35,796 bases of DNA from Clostridiales bacterium (GTDB lineage: Bacteria; Bacillota; Clostridia; Lachnospirales; Lachnospiraceae). The notes below the pieces were generated by a model. The model had not been told where the DNA came from. It searched no databases and saw only the letters and a list, made by a program, of their open reading frames with translations. Position 1 is the first letter of the stretch, and each line of letters starts with the position of its first letter. Below, one piece after another: positions 8,054-16,715 of this stretch. The position numbers were made by a program, and so were the translations under genes. The stretch spans positions 1 through 35,796 of the forward strand of contig JAQXIP010000007.1 in assembly GCA_029007845.1 (NCBI GenBank). Direction: 5' to 3'.

Positions 8054-9232
8054 CTAGAGATACATCATCTTTTCACTGTCAAAAAGTTTTGCCAGTACAA
8101 AGGAAAGCAGCAGGGTATAAAAAAGATTCGCTGCAACTGTGACGACTACATGAACCAGGTCATAGTGCAAAGAAAAGATCCCATTCATTGCCTGGACACT
8201 ATTATACAGTGGGATCAGGTAATATGAAACCGATGATGGTGCCCCATCCCCAAACATGCCGGTAACTCCTACCACCATACAGATAATCATTAACGGGGTT
8301 ACGGCTGTGGATGCCTCTTTCACACTTTTGGCAAAACCAGAGATCACCGAGATTGCTGCAATAATAATGAGGACGGTAGATAGTATTACCAAAAGAAGCA
8401 GCACATAATCCGTGACTCCATAGATCGTTGCATCCATGCTGGCACCACTTCCACCCATCATCTTTGGAATGGATATCATCGTACCAACAAAACTGGACAG
8501 ACCACTTAACAGCCCTATAACACTGAGGCTTACTATTTTTCCAACCGCCAGATGGCTCCGTTTTACCGGTGTTACCAGCAGGGTGGCAATCGTACCTCTC
8601 TCTTTTTCTCCTGCTATAGACTCTGGTGCAATGGCCGTACAGCCGCTGAACATGAAAATAAGCATAAGCATTGGCAGCATCATTGCAAAAAACTGTGCAC
8701 TTTCCTCTTCTTCGCTGGCAAGATCTGCCTTGCTAATTCCCTCATTAATGTCAAACTTATTGGCAAGAGTTCCTTCATATGTATCCAGCATGGATACAAC
8801 CTGGTAATAAATCTCGGAAGACTCTGTTTTCGTGGAATTATAGTAGAGTTCAATATTTGGCGCCATACTTCCTGTGGAAGAATCATAGGCCGCTACTTCC
8901 TCGTCAAAATTCTCCGGAAATACCATATAAAGATCGGCTTTCTTTTCCGCTATTTCTGTTTTAATCTCTTCCCCGGAACGGTTTTTCTTGTCTTTCACGT
9001 TCCATTTCATCTGCTCCAAGCCTGGTTTCATGGAATCCGGCAGGTTGTCGGCATAGATCTCATACTGGTAATCGTCCTTTGTTACAAACTGGCTCTGCAT
9101 GGCCTCCCCCATAAAGGTGTAAAGAATAAAAATCATCAGACCAGGCATCAGAATCGTGGTAAAAACCATCCGCTTATCCGAGAAAAAACGGTGGAATTCT
9201 TTTTTCATAATGGTTAGAATATTATTTTTCAT
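8054..9232 (-). CDS. ABC-2 type transporter permease (NatB-like)
   Basis: A 392-aa membrane protein starting at the ATG at 9232, with AGGTGA about seven bases upstream and an 11-bp overlap with the ATPase gene. One hydrophobic segment near residues 22-45 is followed by a large polar, presumably extracytoplasmic region of about 130 residues. Five or more membrane segments then fill the C-terminal half. This one-plus-five layout, with the PESIAGEKERGT segment after the second helix, is typical of ABC-2/NatB exporters. It should pair with the adjacent ATPase to export a small ion, drug or peptide. A 16-residue upstream extension is possible but lacks a ribosome site. Confidence 0.88.
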   Translation of the reverse strand: MKNNILTIMKKEFHRFFSDKRMVFTTILMPGLMIFILYTFMGEAMQSQFVTKDDYQYEIYADNLPDSMKPGLEQMKWNVKDKKNRSGEEIKTEIAEKKADLYMVFPENFDEEVAAYDSSTGSMAPNIELYYNSTKTESSEIYYQVVSMLDTYEGTLANKFDINEGISKADLASEEEESAQFFAMMLPMLMLIFMFSGCTAIAPESIAGEKERGTIATLLVTPVKRSHLAVGKIVSLSVIGLLSGLSSFVGTMISIPKMMGGSGASMDATIYGVTDYVLLLLVILSTVLIIIAAISVISGFAKSVKEASTAVTPLMIICMVVGVTGMFGDGAPSSVSYYLIPLYNSVQAMNGIFSLHYDLVHVVVTVAANLFYTLLLSFVLAKLFDSEKMMYL

Positions 9233-10004
9233 CCGGATCACCTGCCACTTCCATATAGATATCAAAAAAACGTTCCTCAAGATTCTTCTCTTTTGTCAGT
9301 TCCTGCAATGTATCACAGACTACCATCTGTCCATTGATGATAATGCCCACCCGGTCACATATTTTTTCAATCAAAGAAAAGATATGGGTAGATACAATGA
9401 TGGTTTTCCCTTCCTCCTTTAATTCCAGAAGAAAATCCGTAACCACCTTTGCCGTAATGACATCAAGTCCATTCGTTGGCTCATCGAATATTATGATATC
9501 CGGATTATGCACCAGGGATATCACAAGGGACAGCTTCTGCTTCATACCGGTGGAAAGATTTGATACTTTTACCTCAGCATATTTCCCAATGCCAAACCGT
9601 TCAAACATTTTTTCCTTCCACTTATTCCGCTCCTGCTGTTGTACACCATACAGGTCAGAAAAGAAGTCGAATAAATAGTTTGGTGTAAACTGCTGCTCCA
9701 GCTTTAACTCACTGGTGAGGAATCCGATCTTCCCGCGAACCTCTCCCGGATTCTTTACAACACTAAGACCGTCTATTAAGACATCACCGGAATCGGGATG
9801 AATAAGGGTGGCAAGCATCCGGAGTGTCGTTGTTTTTCCGGCACCATTGGGTCCTAGAAGTCCGAAGATTTCCCCCTTATACGCCTCAAAGGACAAGTCA
9901 TTGACTGCAACTTTTGTTTTTTCCTTATTTTTTTCCAGTTTCTGCTGTTTCTTAGACAACCGGAACGTCTTTGTTAGATGTTCCGCCTTTAGTATTGCCT
10001 CCAT
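9222..10004 (-). CDS. ABC transporter ATP-binding protein (NatA/CcmA-like)
   Basis: A 260-aa nucleotide-binding subunit. Walker A is GLLGPNGAGKTT (around residue 49), the signature is LSTGMKQKLSL, Walker B is IIIFDEPTNGLD, and the switch His lies in IIVSTHIFS. A Lys-rich insertion (SKKQQKLEKNKEKTK) follows the first beta strand. It overlaps the permease start by 11 bp and follows the 4-TM protein by 18 bp, so it very likely energises that exporter. Substrate unknown; family members have been linked to Na+ or antimicrobial export. Confidence 0.93.
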   Translation of the reverse strand: MEAILKAEHLTKTFRLSKKQQKLEKNKEKTKVAVNDLSFEAYKGEIFGLLGPNGAGKTTTLRMLATLIHPDSGDVLIDGLSVVKNPGEVRGKIGFLTSELKLEQQFTPNYLFDFFSDLYGVQQQERNKWKEKMFERFGIGKYAEVKVSNLSTGMKQKLSLVISLVHNPDIIIFDEPTNGLDVITAKVVTDFLLELKEEGKTIIVSTHIFSLIEKICDRVGIIINGQMVVCDTLQELTKEKNLEERFFDIYMEVAGDPDEK

Positions 10005-10022
10005 AAATCATCTGCTCCCTTC

Positions 10023-10502
10023 TTACATCTGCTTGTTATAATAAACTCTTGCCGCCCAAAAGATAATCACATAACTTCCTACCATAGCCGCCATCAGGAA
10101 GGCATACGATGGAACGATCATTCCTCCCAGCACGCCAACCAGGTACACAAGAACCAGAAGCCATCTTCCTGCTGCACGGGAAGCCTTCATATTGATTGCC
10201 TGCTCCCGCTCATCCTTTGCTTTTACATGCTCCGTCTTTAATTTCTGTTCATTCTTCAAAAGTTTTTGAAAAGTACGGTATCTTATAACCGATACTGCCA
10301 TTATAGCCGGGCCAAAACCGGTGTAGAACCCGGTCAGATAGTCATTCACTTCGAACCAGTCTGTGAGATTGAGCACCAGTGCGAAAATCGTTGTCAATAC
10401 CCCCAGCAGGAATAAGATGCCAAATATCCGGCTTCTTTTTTTCAGCTGTTGCCGGTAATCTTCCAGACTTTCTGCCACTTCTCCCTGTAACATACAAATC
10501 AT
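10023..10502 (-). CDS. Four-TM membrane protein coupled to an XRE regulator
   Basis: A 159-aa protein with two hydrophobic hairpins. Segments at about 28-48 and 55-77 are followed by a charged cytoplasmic stretch (KNEQKLKTEHVKAKDEREQA), then segments at about 113-133 and 136-153. The start ATG overlaps the regulator's TGA in an ATGA, so the two are translationally coupled. I do not recognise a named family with confidence. Position between an XRE regulator and an ABC exporter suggests it senses the exported compound or assists the transporter; that is inference. Confidence 0.8.
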   Translation of the reverse strand: MICMLQGEVAESLEDYRQQLKKRSRIFGILFLLGVLTTIFALVLNLTDWFEVNDYLTGFYTGFGPAIMAVSVIRYRTFQKLLKNEQKLKTEHVKAKDEREQAINMKASRAAGRWLLVLVYLVGVLGGMIVPSYAFLMAAMVGSYVIIFWAARVYYNKQM

Positions 10503-10720
10503 AAATTCTCATCCTCCTCGTTAAATAGAAAAATATCCTCGATTGACATCTGAAAGTACTGGGCAATCTTATGAGCCAGGACAAGGGAAGCCTTGTACCT
10601 GCCATTTTCCAGGGAAATAATCGTCTGCCTGGTTACCTCCACTGCCTCCGCCAGTTCACTCTGGGTTACTTTCCGTTCCTTTCGTAACTCCTGTATTCTT
10701 GTCTGCAACGAAATCATCAC
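10499..10720 (-). CDS. Small XRE-family HTH transcriptional regulator
   Basis: A 73-aa protein that is essentially one Cro/C1-type helix-turn-helix: RIQELRKERKVTQSELAEAV, then TRQTIISLENGRYKASLVLAHKIA. Such short regulators, with ISLENG before the last helices, commonly head Firmicute operons controlling a membrane protein or ABC exporter. GAGGG lies just before two adjacent ATGs (10720, 10717); the first is used here. It is the first gene behind the promoter at 10761-10789, whose -10 lies inside a direct repeat, so autoregulation is likely. Confidence 0.92.
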   Translation of the reverse strand: MMISLQTRIQELRKERKVTQSELAEAVEVTRQTIISLENGRYKASLVLAHKIAQYFQMSIEDIFLFNEEDENL

Positions 10721-10735
10721 ACCCTCTTTATGAGA

Positions 10736-10800
10736 AAGTATAGTTTACTTTACTTTTTCAAGTATAGTACGCTTTACATATTTTGTCAAGCATACTTTAC
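10736..10800 (-). promoter_or_regulatory. Tandem operator-like repeats over the regulator-ABC operon promoter
   Basis: Two 18-bp direct repeats, AAGTATAGTTTACTTTAC (10736-10753) and AAGTATAGTACGCTTTAC (10760-10777), match at 15 of 18 positions with starts 24 bp apart. A shortened third version, AAGCATACTTTAC, lies at 10788-10800. They cover the promoter from its -35 to past the start of transcription. The likely ligand is the small XRE protein encoded immediately downstream. Confidence 0.6.
10761..10789 (-). promoter_or_regulatory. Sigma-A promoter of the regulator-ABC-Nudix operon
   Basis: On the minus strand a consensus TTGACA -35 (plus strand 10784-10789) is 17 bp from a TATACT -10 (10761-10766). 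The predicted leader is about 35 bases. The near-consensus sequence and overlapping repeats suggest a strong promoter held by a repressor. Confidence 0.8.
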
Positions 10801-10806
10801 ACCAAA

Positions 10807-10834
10807 TTACCGTTTCCACTTACAGGAACGGTAA
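10807..10834 (-). terminator. Weak hairpin terminator after tcdA
   Basis: TTACCGTT (10807-10814) pairs with AACGGTAA (10827-10834) directly after the tcdA stop. On the minus strand only TTTGG follows, so it is a weak intrinsic terminator at best. It sits just upstream of the promoter of the next operon. Confidence 0.4.
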
Positions 10835-11566
10835 CTACATTAAATCTTTCACCACTTCCGCCGCCAGAATCAATCCGGCTACCGATGGTACAAACGCTAC
10901 ACTGCCTGGTGCCACTTTCTTTTTCACTGAAGAATCTTCTTTTGGCACCACTTCTTCCATGGGACTTCGTGCAGGTTCCTTGGAATACACCACTTTTAAC
11001 CCGGCTATCCCCCGCTTCTTTAACTCTCTTCTCATCACTTTTGCCAGCGGACATACGGAAGTCTCATAGATATCTGCCACTTCAAACCGGGTGGGGTCGA
11101 GCTTATTTCCTGCTCCCATACTGCTGATAACCGGGGTATTGCACCTGTCTGCCTCCATTACCAGGGCAATCTTGGCGGTCACGGTATCTACCGCATCTAC
11201 CACATAATCGTATTCCCGAAAATCAAACCGGTCTTTTGTTTCCGGCAGATAAAAACACAGATGGGACCGCACCTGGCAGGCCGGGTTAATGTCCAAAATC
11301 CGTTCTTTCATAACATCCACTTTATTTTTACCAATAGTACTGCTAAGTGCAATAATCTGTCGGTTGATATTAGATTCGCTCACCGTATCACAGTCAATCA
11401 GATCCAGTGCCCCAATCCCCGTGCGAGCCAGTGCCTCGGCAACATAGCCTCCTACACCCCCCACACCAAACACTGCCACTCTTTTTTCACTTAACCGTTC
11501 CAGTGCCTCTGCTCCGATTAAACGGCTTGTTCTGGAAAAACGCAGGGTCGTTGGTTGTTCCTTCAT
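10835..11566 (-). CDS. tcdA: tRNA threonylcarbamoyladenosine dehydratase (TcdA), ThiF/MoeB superfamily
   Basis: A 243-aa E1-like enzyme. The nucleotide-binding motif is GVGGVGGYVAEALARTGIG near residues 34-52, followed by LIDCDTVSESNINRQI and DAVDTVTAK. The C-terminal part with ARSPMEE and PGSVAFVPSVAGL is typical of TcdA (formerly YgdL/CsdL). TcdA uses ATP to cyclise t6A37 in ANN-decoding tRNAs to ct6A. Its ATG overlaps the cyclase TGA (ATGA, 11563-11566), so it is the last gene of a signalling operon, an unexpected setting for a tRNA-modification gene. MoeB- or ThiF-like alternatives lack this tail. Confidence 0.88.
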   Translation of the reverse strand: MKEQPTTLRFSRTSRLIGAEALERLSEKRVAVFGVGGVGGYVAEALARTGIGALDLIDCDTVSESNINRQIIALSSTIGKNKVDVMKERILDINPACQVRSHLCFYLPETKDRFDFREYDYVVDAVDTVTAKIALVMEADRCNTPVISSMGAGNKLDPTRFEVADIYETSVCPLAKVMRRELKKRGIAGLKVVYSKEPARSPMEEVVPKEDSSVKKKVAPGSVAFVPSVAGLILAAEVVKDLM

Positions 11567-13410
11567 TCTTCTCCTCCTTCACAGTCCTTCTTTTCCAAAA
11601 GTTCTTGTGCAATAAAAATCTCGAATCCCGCAGCTTTTCCCTTCAACTGGATACTGTCTCCAAGGGAGTCAAAACGCACACGTCCCTCAAGTGCTTCCAC
11701 CACCGCATGGCTGACATAGATGTTACCGCCAGGAGCCGCCGCCTCCAGCCTTGCCGCTGTGTTAACCGTATCCCCAATTGCCGTATAATCCATGCGGTTT
11801 TTCGCACCAATGTTTCCTACGACTGCCGGACCATAATGAATGCCAATCCCAAAATCTACCGCTGCACCAAACTTCTCCTGTAAAGTACTCTTGAGTGCTT
11901 TGGAACGCTCCAGTACGTCAAATGCCGTTTTCACCGCTTTATAGATACTGTCCTCCTGTGGCAGTGGTGCTCCCCAGAATGCCATGGCACAGTCTCCGAT
12001 AAATTTATCCAGGGTTCCCCCGTTCTCAAAGATACATTCGCTTGTCAAAGTCAGATAACGGTTGAGAATCTGCACCACTTCCTCCGGCTGCATTGCCTCT
12101 GCCATCGAAGTGAATCCACGAATATCCACAAACAGGACTGCAATATTACAGAGTTTCCCACCAAGCATCTGGGCATCCGAACCTTCCTTTAATAGTTCGG
12201 ATACAATTTCCGGCGCAACATAACGCTGAAACGTAGCCGTAACTCTTCTTTTTTCCAATGCCGCGCGCATATAGTTTGCCGCCATGCTGCAGACAAACAG
12301 CACCGTAACCGAGAGTGCCAGATAAAGCGGGGATAAGATCCATCCCTTATCGTATGCCACAAGACAGATTCCCGTATATCCTGCCAGTACTGCCAGCCAT
12401 CCAGCTGTGGATGGCAGAAGACTCCGGTTATAAAAGAACAGCCCCCAGACCGTCGTCAGCAATAATACGGCCAGTGCCTGCCAGTACCGGGGAGCCTCTC
12501 TTTTTGTTTCACCATGAATCAGGGCATCAATCATATTGGCCTGGTACTCAATTCCATACATTTTTCCCGCATGATCAATTGCCGTTGCAAAATCGTCCTG
12601 CATTCCTGCTGCATATGGACCAATCAGTACAATTTTTCCTGCATAGGACTCCGGATCTATGTCACCGTTTAACAGATCAACGACACTATACCCATCACTG
12701 TATGCTCCTGGTTTTCCCTGAAATGGTATGTAATAACAGTAATTCCCGTCATAATACGGCACAGTATCTGCCTTCTGCCCCTTCTGTTCACAATATAATT
12801 CGTAGATCTGCCGGTAAAAAGAAGGAATCTTACTTCCATCCGGCAGATCAATCTGCCAGATTCCATGACGCAGAATACCGTCTTTATCAAACATGGAATT
12901 AATATGTCCCTGCCAGGTAGCATTTTTTAGTTCCTCATAAGGCTCGTCATATGCGGTCAGCGCATACCCATCCATATAAAAGGATCCGTCTTCGTTTTCA
13001 CTAAGCTGTGTGCCAAAGGTTCCTGCACATGCTGTCACAACCGGACACCCTGCGGCACACTGTGCAGCAAGATAGGAATCCCCCTCCGGATCATCTGATT
13101 CTCCTACATACAGCACATCCAGGGCAATCACGGCAGGAGCATTCTCTTTCTCTTCATTGAGCTTATGAATCACATCTCCCATCAAGGCCCTGCCCCAGGA
13201 AGCAAAAGGTCCTAGCTCATCAAGGCTCTTCTGGTCAATGTTAATTAATACAATATTACCATCCTGGGGTTTTGCCCGCTGGTACAGGGCATCCGCCAGA
13301 TACGAATCCTGGGCATACAATGCCCCGGACATACATAAAGCCGCAAAAAACACACCTCCTGCCAGGCTGCACAGGAAAGCCCGAAGGAGGGAACGCCGGT
13401 TCTTTAACAT
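11563..13410 (-). CDS. CHASE2-domain class III adenylate/guanylate cyclase
   Basis: A 615-aa membrane cyclase. An N-terminal membrane segment (about 10-33) is followed by an extracytoplasmic CHASE2 domain (about 35-300, with VLINIDQKSLDELG and GKIVLIGPYAAGMQDDFATA). Three closely spaced membrane helices (about 310-385) lead to a cytoplasmic class III catalytic domain (about 415-600). Metal-binding Asp residues are D429 in VDIRGF and D473 in DKFIGD. K469 and the DYTAIGDTVNTAARLE motif carry substrate-recognition and transition-state residues. All key residues are present, so it should be active. The Lys in DKF favours ATP (cAMP), but GTP is not excluded. It overlaps the HD-GYP gene by 7 bp and tcdA by 4 bp. 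Confidence 0.92.
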   Translation of the reverse strand: MLKNRRSLLRAFLCSLAGGVFFAALCMSGALYAQDSYLADALYQRAKPQDGNIVLINIDQKSLDELGPFASWGRALMGDVIHKLNEEKENAPAVIALDVLYVGESDDPEGDSYLAAQCAAGCPVVTACAGTFGTQLSENEDGSFYMDGYALTAYDEPYEELKNATWQGHINSMFDKDGILRHGIWQIDLPDGSKIPSFYRQIYELYCEQKGQKADTVPYYDGNYCYYIPFQGKPGAYSDGYSVVDLLNGDIDPESYAGKIVLIGPYAAGMQDDFATAIDHAGKMYGIEYQANMIDALIHGETKREAPRYWQALAVLLLTTVWGLFFYNRSLLPSTAGWLAVLAGYTGICLVAYDKGWILSPLYLALSVTVLFVCSMAANYMRAALEKRRVTATFQRYVAPEIVSELLKEGSDAQMLGGKLCNIAVLFVDIRGFTSMAEAMQPEEVVQILNRYLTLTSECIFENGGTLDKFIGDCAMAFWGAPLPQEDSIYKAVKTAFDVLERSKALKSTLQEKFGAAVDFGIGIHYGPAVVGNIGAKNRMDYTAIGDTVNTAARLEAAAPGGNIYVSHAVVEALEGRVRFDSLGDSIQLKGKAAGFEIFIAQELLEKKDCEGGEE

Positions 13411-14882
13411 ACGCCCTTATCCCCTTCCTGTGGATAATCGAGTACCCATGCCTGGCTTTTCTCGAATAATTCTAAGATGTCCCGGTCAATTTCGCCATCA
13501 TCTGCCATCCGGTACAGAATCTCCAGTGCTTTTGAAGCAGGTATTGGTGTTTTATACGGTCGTTCTCTGGCAGTCAGTGCCTCAAAGACATCAATAATTA
13601 CAAGAAGACGGACTTCCCTGCTGATTTCCTCCGCTTTCAATCCTTTTGGATAACCACTTCCATTCAGACGCTCATGATGCTGGGCAGCAAATGTCACAAC
13701 ATTTTGATATTCCTCTCCAAAAGACATCTGTTCCAGCATAATACGGGTCATCTCCACATGCTGCTGCATAATTTCCCGTTCCTTAACGGTCAGGGTTCCC
13801 TTGCGGATCAGAAGCTGTTCGGTTTCTTCTTTCGTAATCCATGGATGAACCGAGCCATCCTCCTCTTCATAGCGAAAACCAGCCAGTTCGTTCACACGAT
13901 CCACCAGTTCATCCGTCATCACACCGATTTCATTTACGTCATGAACCAGTTGCCGGGCTTTCACAATCTTCTCATACCGGGAAGCTGCTTCTTCGTCACT
14001 TATCTTTCCCTGAAGCTTCTGGATCTTAGTAAGAAGGCGGATTTTCTCCAGACGATCCATAATGATCGTATAATTCTCTGCCAGACGATCCCGCTTGTCC
14101 ATCACTTCCTGCGGAGTAATCAGTTTGCCAATATCATGCAGCCATGCGCTCATTAAAAAAACATATTTTTCTTTTTCATCAAAGTTCCATCCAAGGTTCT
14201 GCTCATTCAGCCAGTCTATAAACTGCGATGCATATGCCACCATATTTCTTGTATGATTTGCCGTGTATGGAGATCTCGCATCAATGGCAGTTGACATCAC
14301 CCTTACAAAGGAATCCAGCATATTCCGGATCTGCTTTGCATAATTCATATTCATCAGACAGATTGCTGCCTGGGAACCTACCGATAAGAGAATCTGTTCA
14401 TATTCCCGGCGAAACCCAACCACATTTCCTTCTTCATCCATTGCGTTAATTAACTGCATCACGCCGATAATCGTTCCTTTCTCATCCTCCATCGGAACAA
14501 CCATCATGGATCTGGTCGCATAACCGGTAATTGCATCATATTTTTTCGGCCCGGAAAAGTCATATCCGGAACTTTCATATACATTTGGAATGTTAATGAG
14601 CTGCCGGTACAAAACCCCGCAGGCGCATACATTTTCTTTCACCAGCGGTACAGGCGGCATAGTAATCGCATCTCCGCTGCCTCCCTGATGAATCCCTCTG
14701 GACTTCGTAATCATAATCTTAAATTCCAGTTTCTCTTCTTCTTTGATATATAAGGTTCCCCCATCACAATGGGTAATATCCATAACCGCATTCAAAATAT
14801 ATTCTAACAGGCGCTCGGTATCTTTTTCCTTAGACAAGGCTATGCCAATATCCAGTATTTTCTGAAGCGTATCTTTTTTCAT
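13404..14882 (-). CDS. GAF-HD-GYP domain phosphodiesterase
   Basis: A 492-aa cytoplasmic protein starting at the ATG at 14882, which overlaps the upstream TGA as ATGA. A GAF domain spans about residues 10-180 and may bind a cyclic nucleotide or other small ligand. The HD-GYP domain spans about 195-475, with HD at H249-D250 (WLHDIGK) and the HHERLNGSGYP motif at 402-412. An insertion of about 100 residues (265-365) lies between the two halves. HD-GYP proteins hydrolyse cyclic dinucleotides, usually c-di-GMP. The neighbouring class III cyclase raises the possibility that the GAF domain reads cAMP or that the substrate is not c-di-GMP; this is inference. Confidence 0.92.
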   Translation of the reverse strand: MKKDTLQKILDIGIALSKEKDTERLLEYILNAVMDITHCDGGTLYIKEEEKLEFKIMITKSRGIHQGGSGDAITMPPVPLVKENVCACGVLYRQLINIPNVYESSGYDFSGPKKYDAITGYATRSMMVVPMEDEKGTIIGVMQLINAMDEEGNVVGFRREYEQILLSVGSQAAICLMNMNYAKQIRNMLDSFVRVMSTAIDARSPYTANHTRNMVAYASQFIDWLNEQNLGWNFDEKEKYVFLMSAWLHDIGKLITPQEVMDKRDRLAENYTIIMDRLEKIRLLTKIQKLQGKISDEEAASRYEKIVKARQLVHDVNEIGVMTDELVDRVNELAGFRYEEEDGSVHPWITKEETEQLLIRKGTLTVKEREIMQQHVEMTRIMLEQMSFGEEYQNVVTFAAQHHERLNGSGYPKGLKAEEISREVRLLVIIDVFEALTARERPYKTPIPASKALEILYRMADDGEIDRDILELFEKSQAWVLDYPQEGDKGVC

Positions 14883-15688
14883 AGTGTAATAATATCTCCT
14901 TCTTTTGCAAATGTCACCTGGTTCCATCTCTGATGCAGCTGTTTCTCGATCTCATAAAGCTGGTCATCCGTATGAGTCGGAGCATGATGAAACAACAGCC
15001 CTTTTTTTGAAGCACTTCCCGCAATTACAGAAGCGGAACGCTCCATAGCAGTGTGTCCATATCCCCTGCAGTTCTCATATTCCTCACCTGTATATTGGGC
15101 ATCGAGGATAAAAAGCGTGGCATCCTTCGCAAACTGTTCCATCCTCCGGCTTTCTTCTTCATCCAATTCGCAGTCGGTGGCATAAACAACACTCTTTTCT
15201 TCCCACTCGATGCGGTATGCCAGACTTCCACCCGGATGAGTGGTCTGCATGGTTTTCACCGTAATGCTGCTTCCCTCCACCGGATACGGCTCTTTTGACA
15301 CACTGCAATAACGGGTTTTTGCCAGAAACGCATCGGTTCCGATTGCCCACAATGGTTCTTTCATCATCTGATTTAGTGCTTTTTCTATGGCAGCTTTATC
15401 TGCTGCATAAAATAGAATCTCTATATCCTCGTCATACATCATAGGGCTCATTGGAATTCCCATCAGATGGTCGATATGAAAATGTGACAAAAAAAGATGA
15501 ATCCTTTTATGCTCTTTCCATATGTGCTCCGGCAGATTCAGAATTCCGCTTCCTGCGTCAAACACCAAAATCTCCGATGTGGTTTCCAGCAATACACAGG
15601 CAGTTGCACCACCATATTCTGCATACTTTGCCCCGCTTACCGGTACACTTCCTCTTGCTCCAAGAATTGTAACTTTCTCTCTCTCCAC
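14879..15688 (-). CDS. MBL-fold metallo-hydrolase, possibly a cyclic-nucleotide phosphodiesterase
   Basis: A 269-aa metallo-beta-lactamase-fold enzyme starting at GTG, with GGGAG just upstream, one base pair after the aldo/keto reductase stop. It has LGARGSVPVSG near the N-terminus and the HxHxDH metal motif at H69-F-H71-I-D73-H74. Further His and Asp ligands follow in TTHPGG, YATDCE and GYGHTAM. This arrangement resembles PhnP/RNase Z-like phosphodiesterases, including some annotated as 3',5'-cyclic-nucleotide phosphodiesterases. The same operon encodes a class III cyclase and an HD-GYP protein, so degrading the cyclase product is an attractive but unproven role. Confidence 0.85.
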   Translation of the reverse strand: MEREKVTILGARGSVPVSGAKYAEYGGATACVLLETTSEILVFDAGSGILNLPEHIWKEHKRIHLFLSHFHIDHLMGIPMSPMMYDEDIEILFYAADKAAIEKALNQMMKEPLWAIGTDAFLAKTRYCSVSKEPYPVEGSSITVKTMQTTHPGGSLAYRIEWEEKSVVYATDCELDEEESRRMEQFAKDATLFILDAQYTGEEYENCRGYGHTAMERSASVIAGSASKKGLLFHHAPTHTDDQLYEIEKQLHQRWNQVTFAKEGDIITL

Positions 15689-15689
15689 T

Positions 15690-16619
15690 TTACTCCCAGA
15701 TTCCTTTCATCATTAGTCCTGTGCGCGCTGCCAGCTCTTCCAGTCTCTTCATTTGTTCATCCGAGATCTGGAATGTCTCTGCTTTCTTAAGATCTTCCAC
15801 ATAGGAAGCCTTTGTTACGCCAACAATTGGAACGGTTCCCTTATTCATCGCCCAGCGCATAGCGACCTGACTGACCGTTCCATCCTGTTTTTGCGCAAGT
15901 TTCTTCATATAAGCTAAAAGAGGCTCCAGCTTCTTAAGTCTTCTCCTTGGAAAAGACAGCCAGCGGTTTGACCATGCCGGAAACGGATGCCTGCTGTCAA
16001 ACCGTCCGGTAAGTGCCCCCTGCTCCAGAACCATATAGGAATAGTACACGATTCCTTTCTTGTGGCACCAGGCAATCATCTCGTCATCTTCCTTCCGGTG
16101 GCTGATCAGGCTGTAATGGTTCTGGACACAGGATATCCGGAGTCCAAGAGATTCCAGCTGCTTCTCTGCCTTCTTTAGCTGCTTAAGATTAAAATTTGAC
16201 ACGCCGATCTGCTTAATAAGCCCCTTCTTCGCAAGTTCCGCCATCTCCGAAAGATTCTTCTCAATCTGAACCGGAACATGCAGCCAGTAAATATCTGCAT
16301 AGTCTGTTCCAAGCCGGGCCAGACTCTTTTTTAACGATTTTGTCATATTTCCATAGACATATCTTCTCTTTGGCATACATTTTGTCGAGATCTGAATATT
16401 TTTACAGCGCTTTTTGAAGTTTCCCAGAATCTTTTCCGCATTTCCCATGCCATACACCTCAGCAGTATCCCACAAAAGGTATCCCGCCTTTGTTGCCGCC
16501 AAAAACGCCTTCCACAATTCTTCCACCTCATAAGAATGTCCAAAAACCATGCGGGAACCAGCGATCCCACTGCCCCAGGCCCATGTTCCAATCATAAAAG
16601 CAGGTGTCTTTTCCTCCAA
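15690..16619 (-). CDS. Aldo/keto reductase
   Basis: A 309-aa NADPH-dependent oxidoreductase of the AKR superfamily. It begins at TTG with AGGAGG seven bases upstream. The catalytic tetrad is visible: Asp and Tyr in LWDTAEVYG, Lys in ISTKC, and His in IYWLHVP. Cofactor-binding sequence (SFPRRR, TKASYVEDLKKA) is in the C-terminal third. It is the first gene of the operon leading into the MBL, HD-GYP and cyclase genes. Its metabolic substrate is not apparent and its link to the signalling genes is unknown. Confidence 0.92.
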   Translation of the reverse strand: MEEKTPAFMIGTWAWGSGIAGSRMVFGHSYEVEELWKAFLAATKAGYLLWDTAEVYGMGNAEKILGNFKKRCKNIQISTKCMPKRRYVYGNMTKSLKKSLARLGTDYADIYWLHVPVQIEKNLSEMAELAKKGLIKQIGVSNFNLKQLKKAEKQLESLGLRISCVQNHYSLISHRKEDDEMIAWCHKKGIVYYSYMVLEQGALTGRFDSRHPFPAWSNRWLSFPRRRLKKLEPLLAYMKKLAQKQDGTVSQVAMRWAMNKGTVPIVGVTKASYVEDLKKAETFQISDEQMKRLEELAARTGLMMKGIWE

Positions 16620-16657
16620 AAAACCGCCTCCTTACAAATCAACCGTGCTTTTTCTTT

Positions 16658-16686
16658 ATTATGCCATAACCCTCGCATTGTTACAA
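16658..16686 (-). promoter_or_regulatory. Sigma-A promoter of the AKR-MBL-HD-GYP-cyclase-tcdA operon
   Basis: On the minus strand TTGTAA (plus strand 16681-16686) is separated by 17 bp from CATAAT (16658-16663). The -10 is preceded by TGG, an extended -10. The leader to the TTG start is about 30 bases. Palindromic element copy C begins 29 bp upstream of the -35. Confidence 0.65.
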
Positions 16687-16715
16687 CCATTCCATCCGAT
16701 TTGCATACGCAAACT

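Noticed and set aside
13626-13681. Asn instead of Asp in the HD-GYP motif (HHERLNGSGYP)
   Set aside because: This Asn variant is common in active HD-GYP proteins and all His/Asp metal ligands are present.
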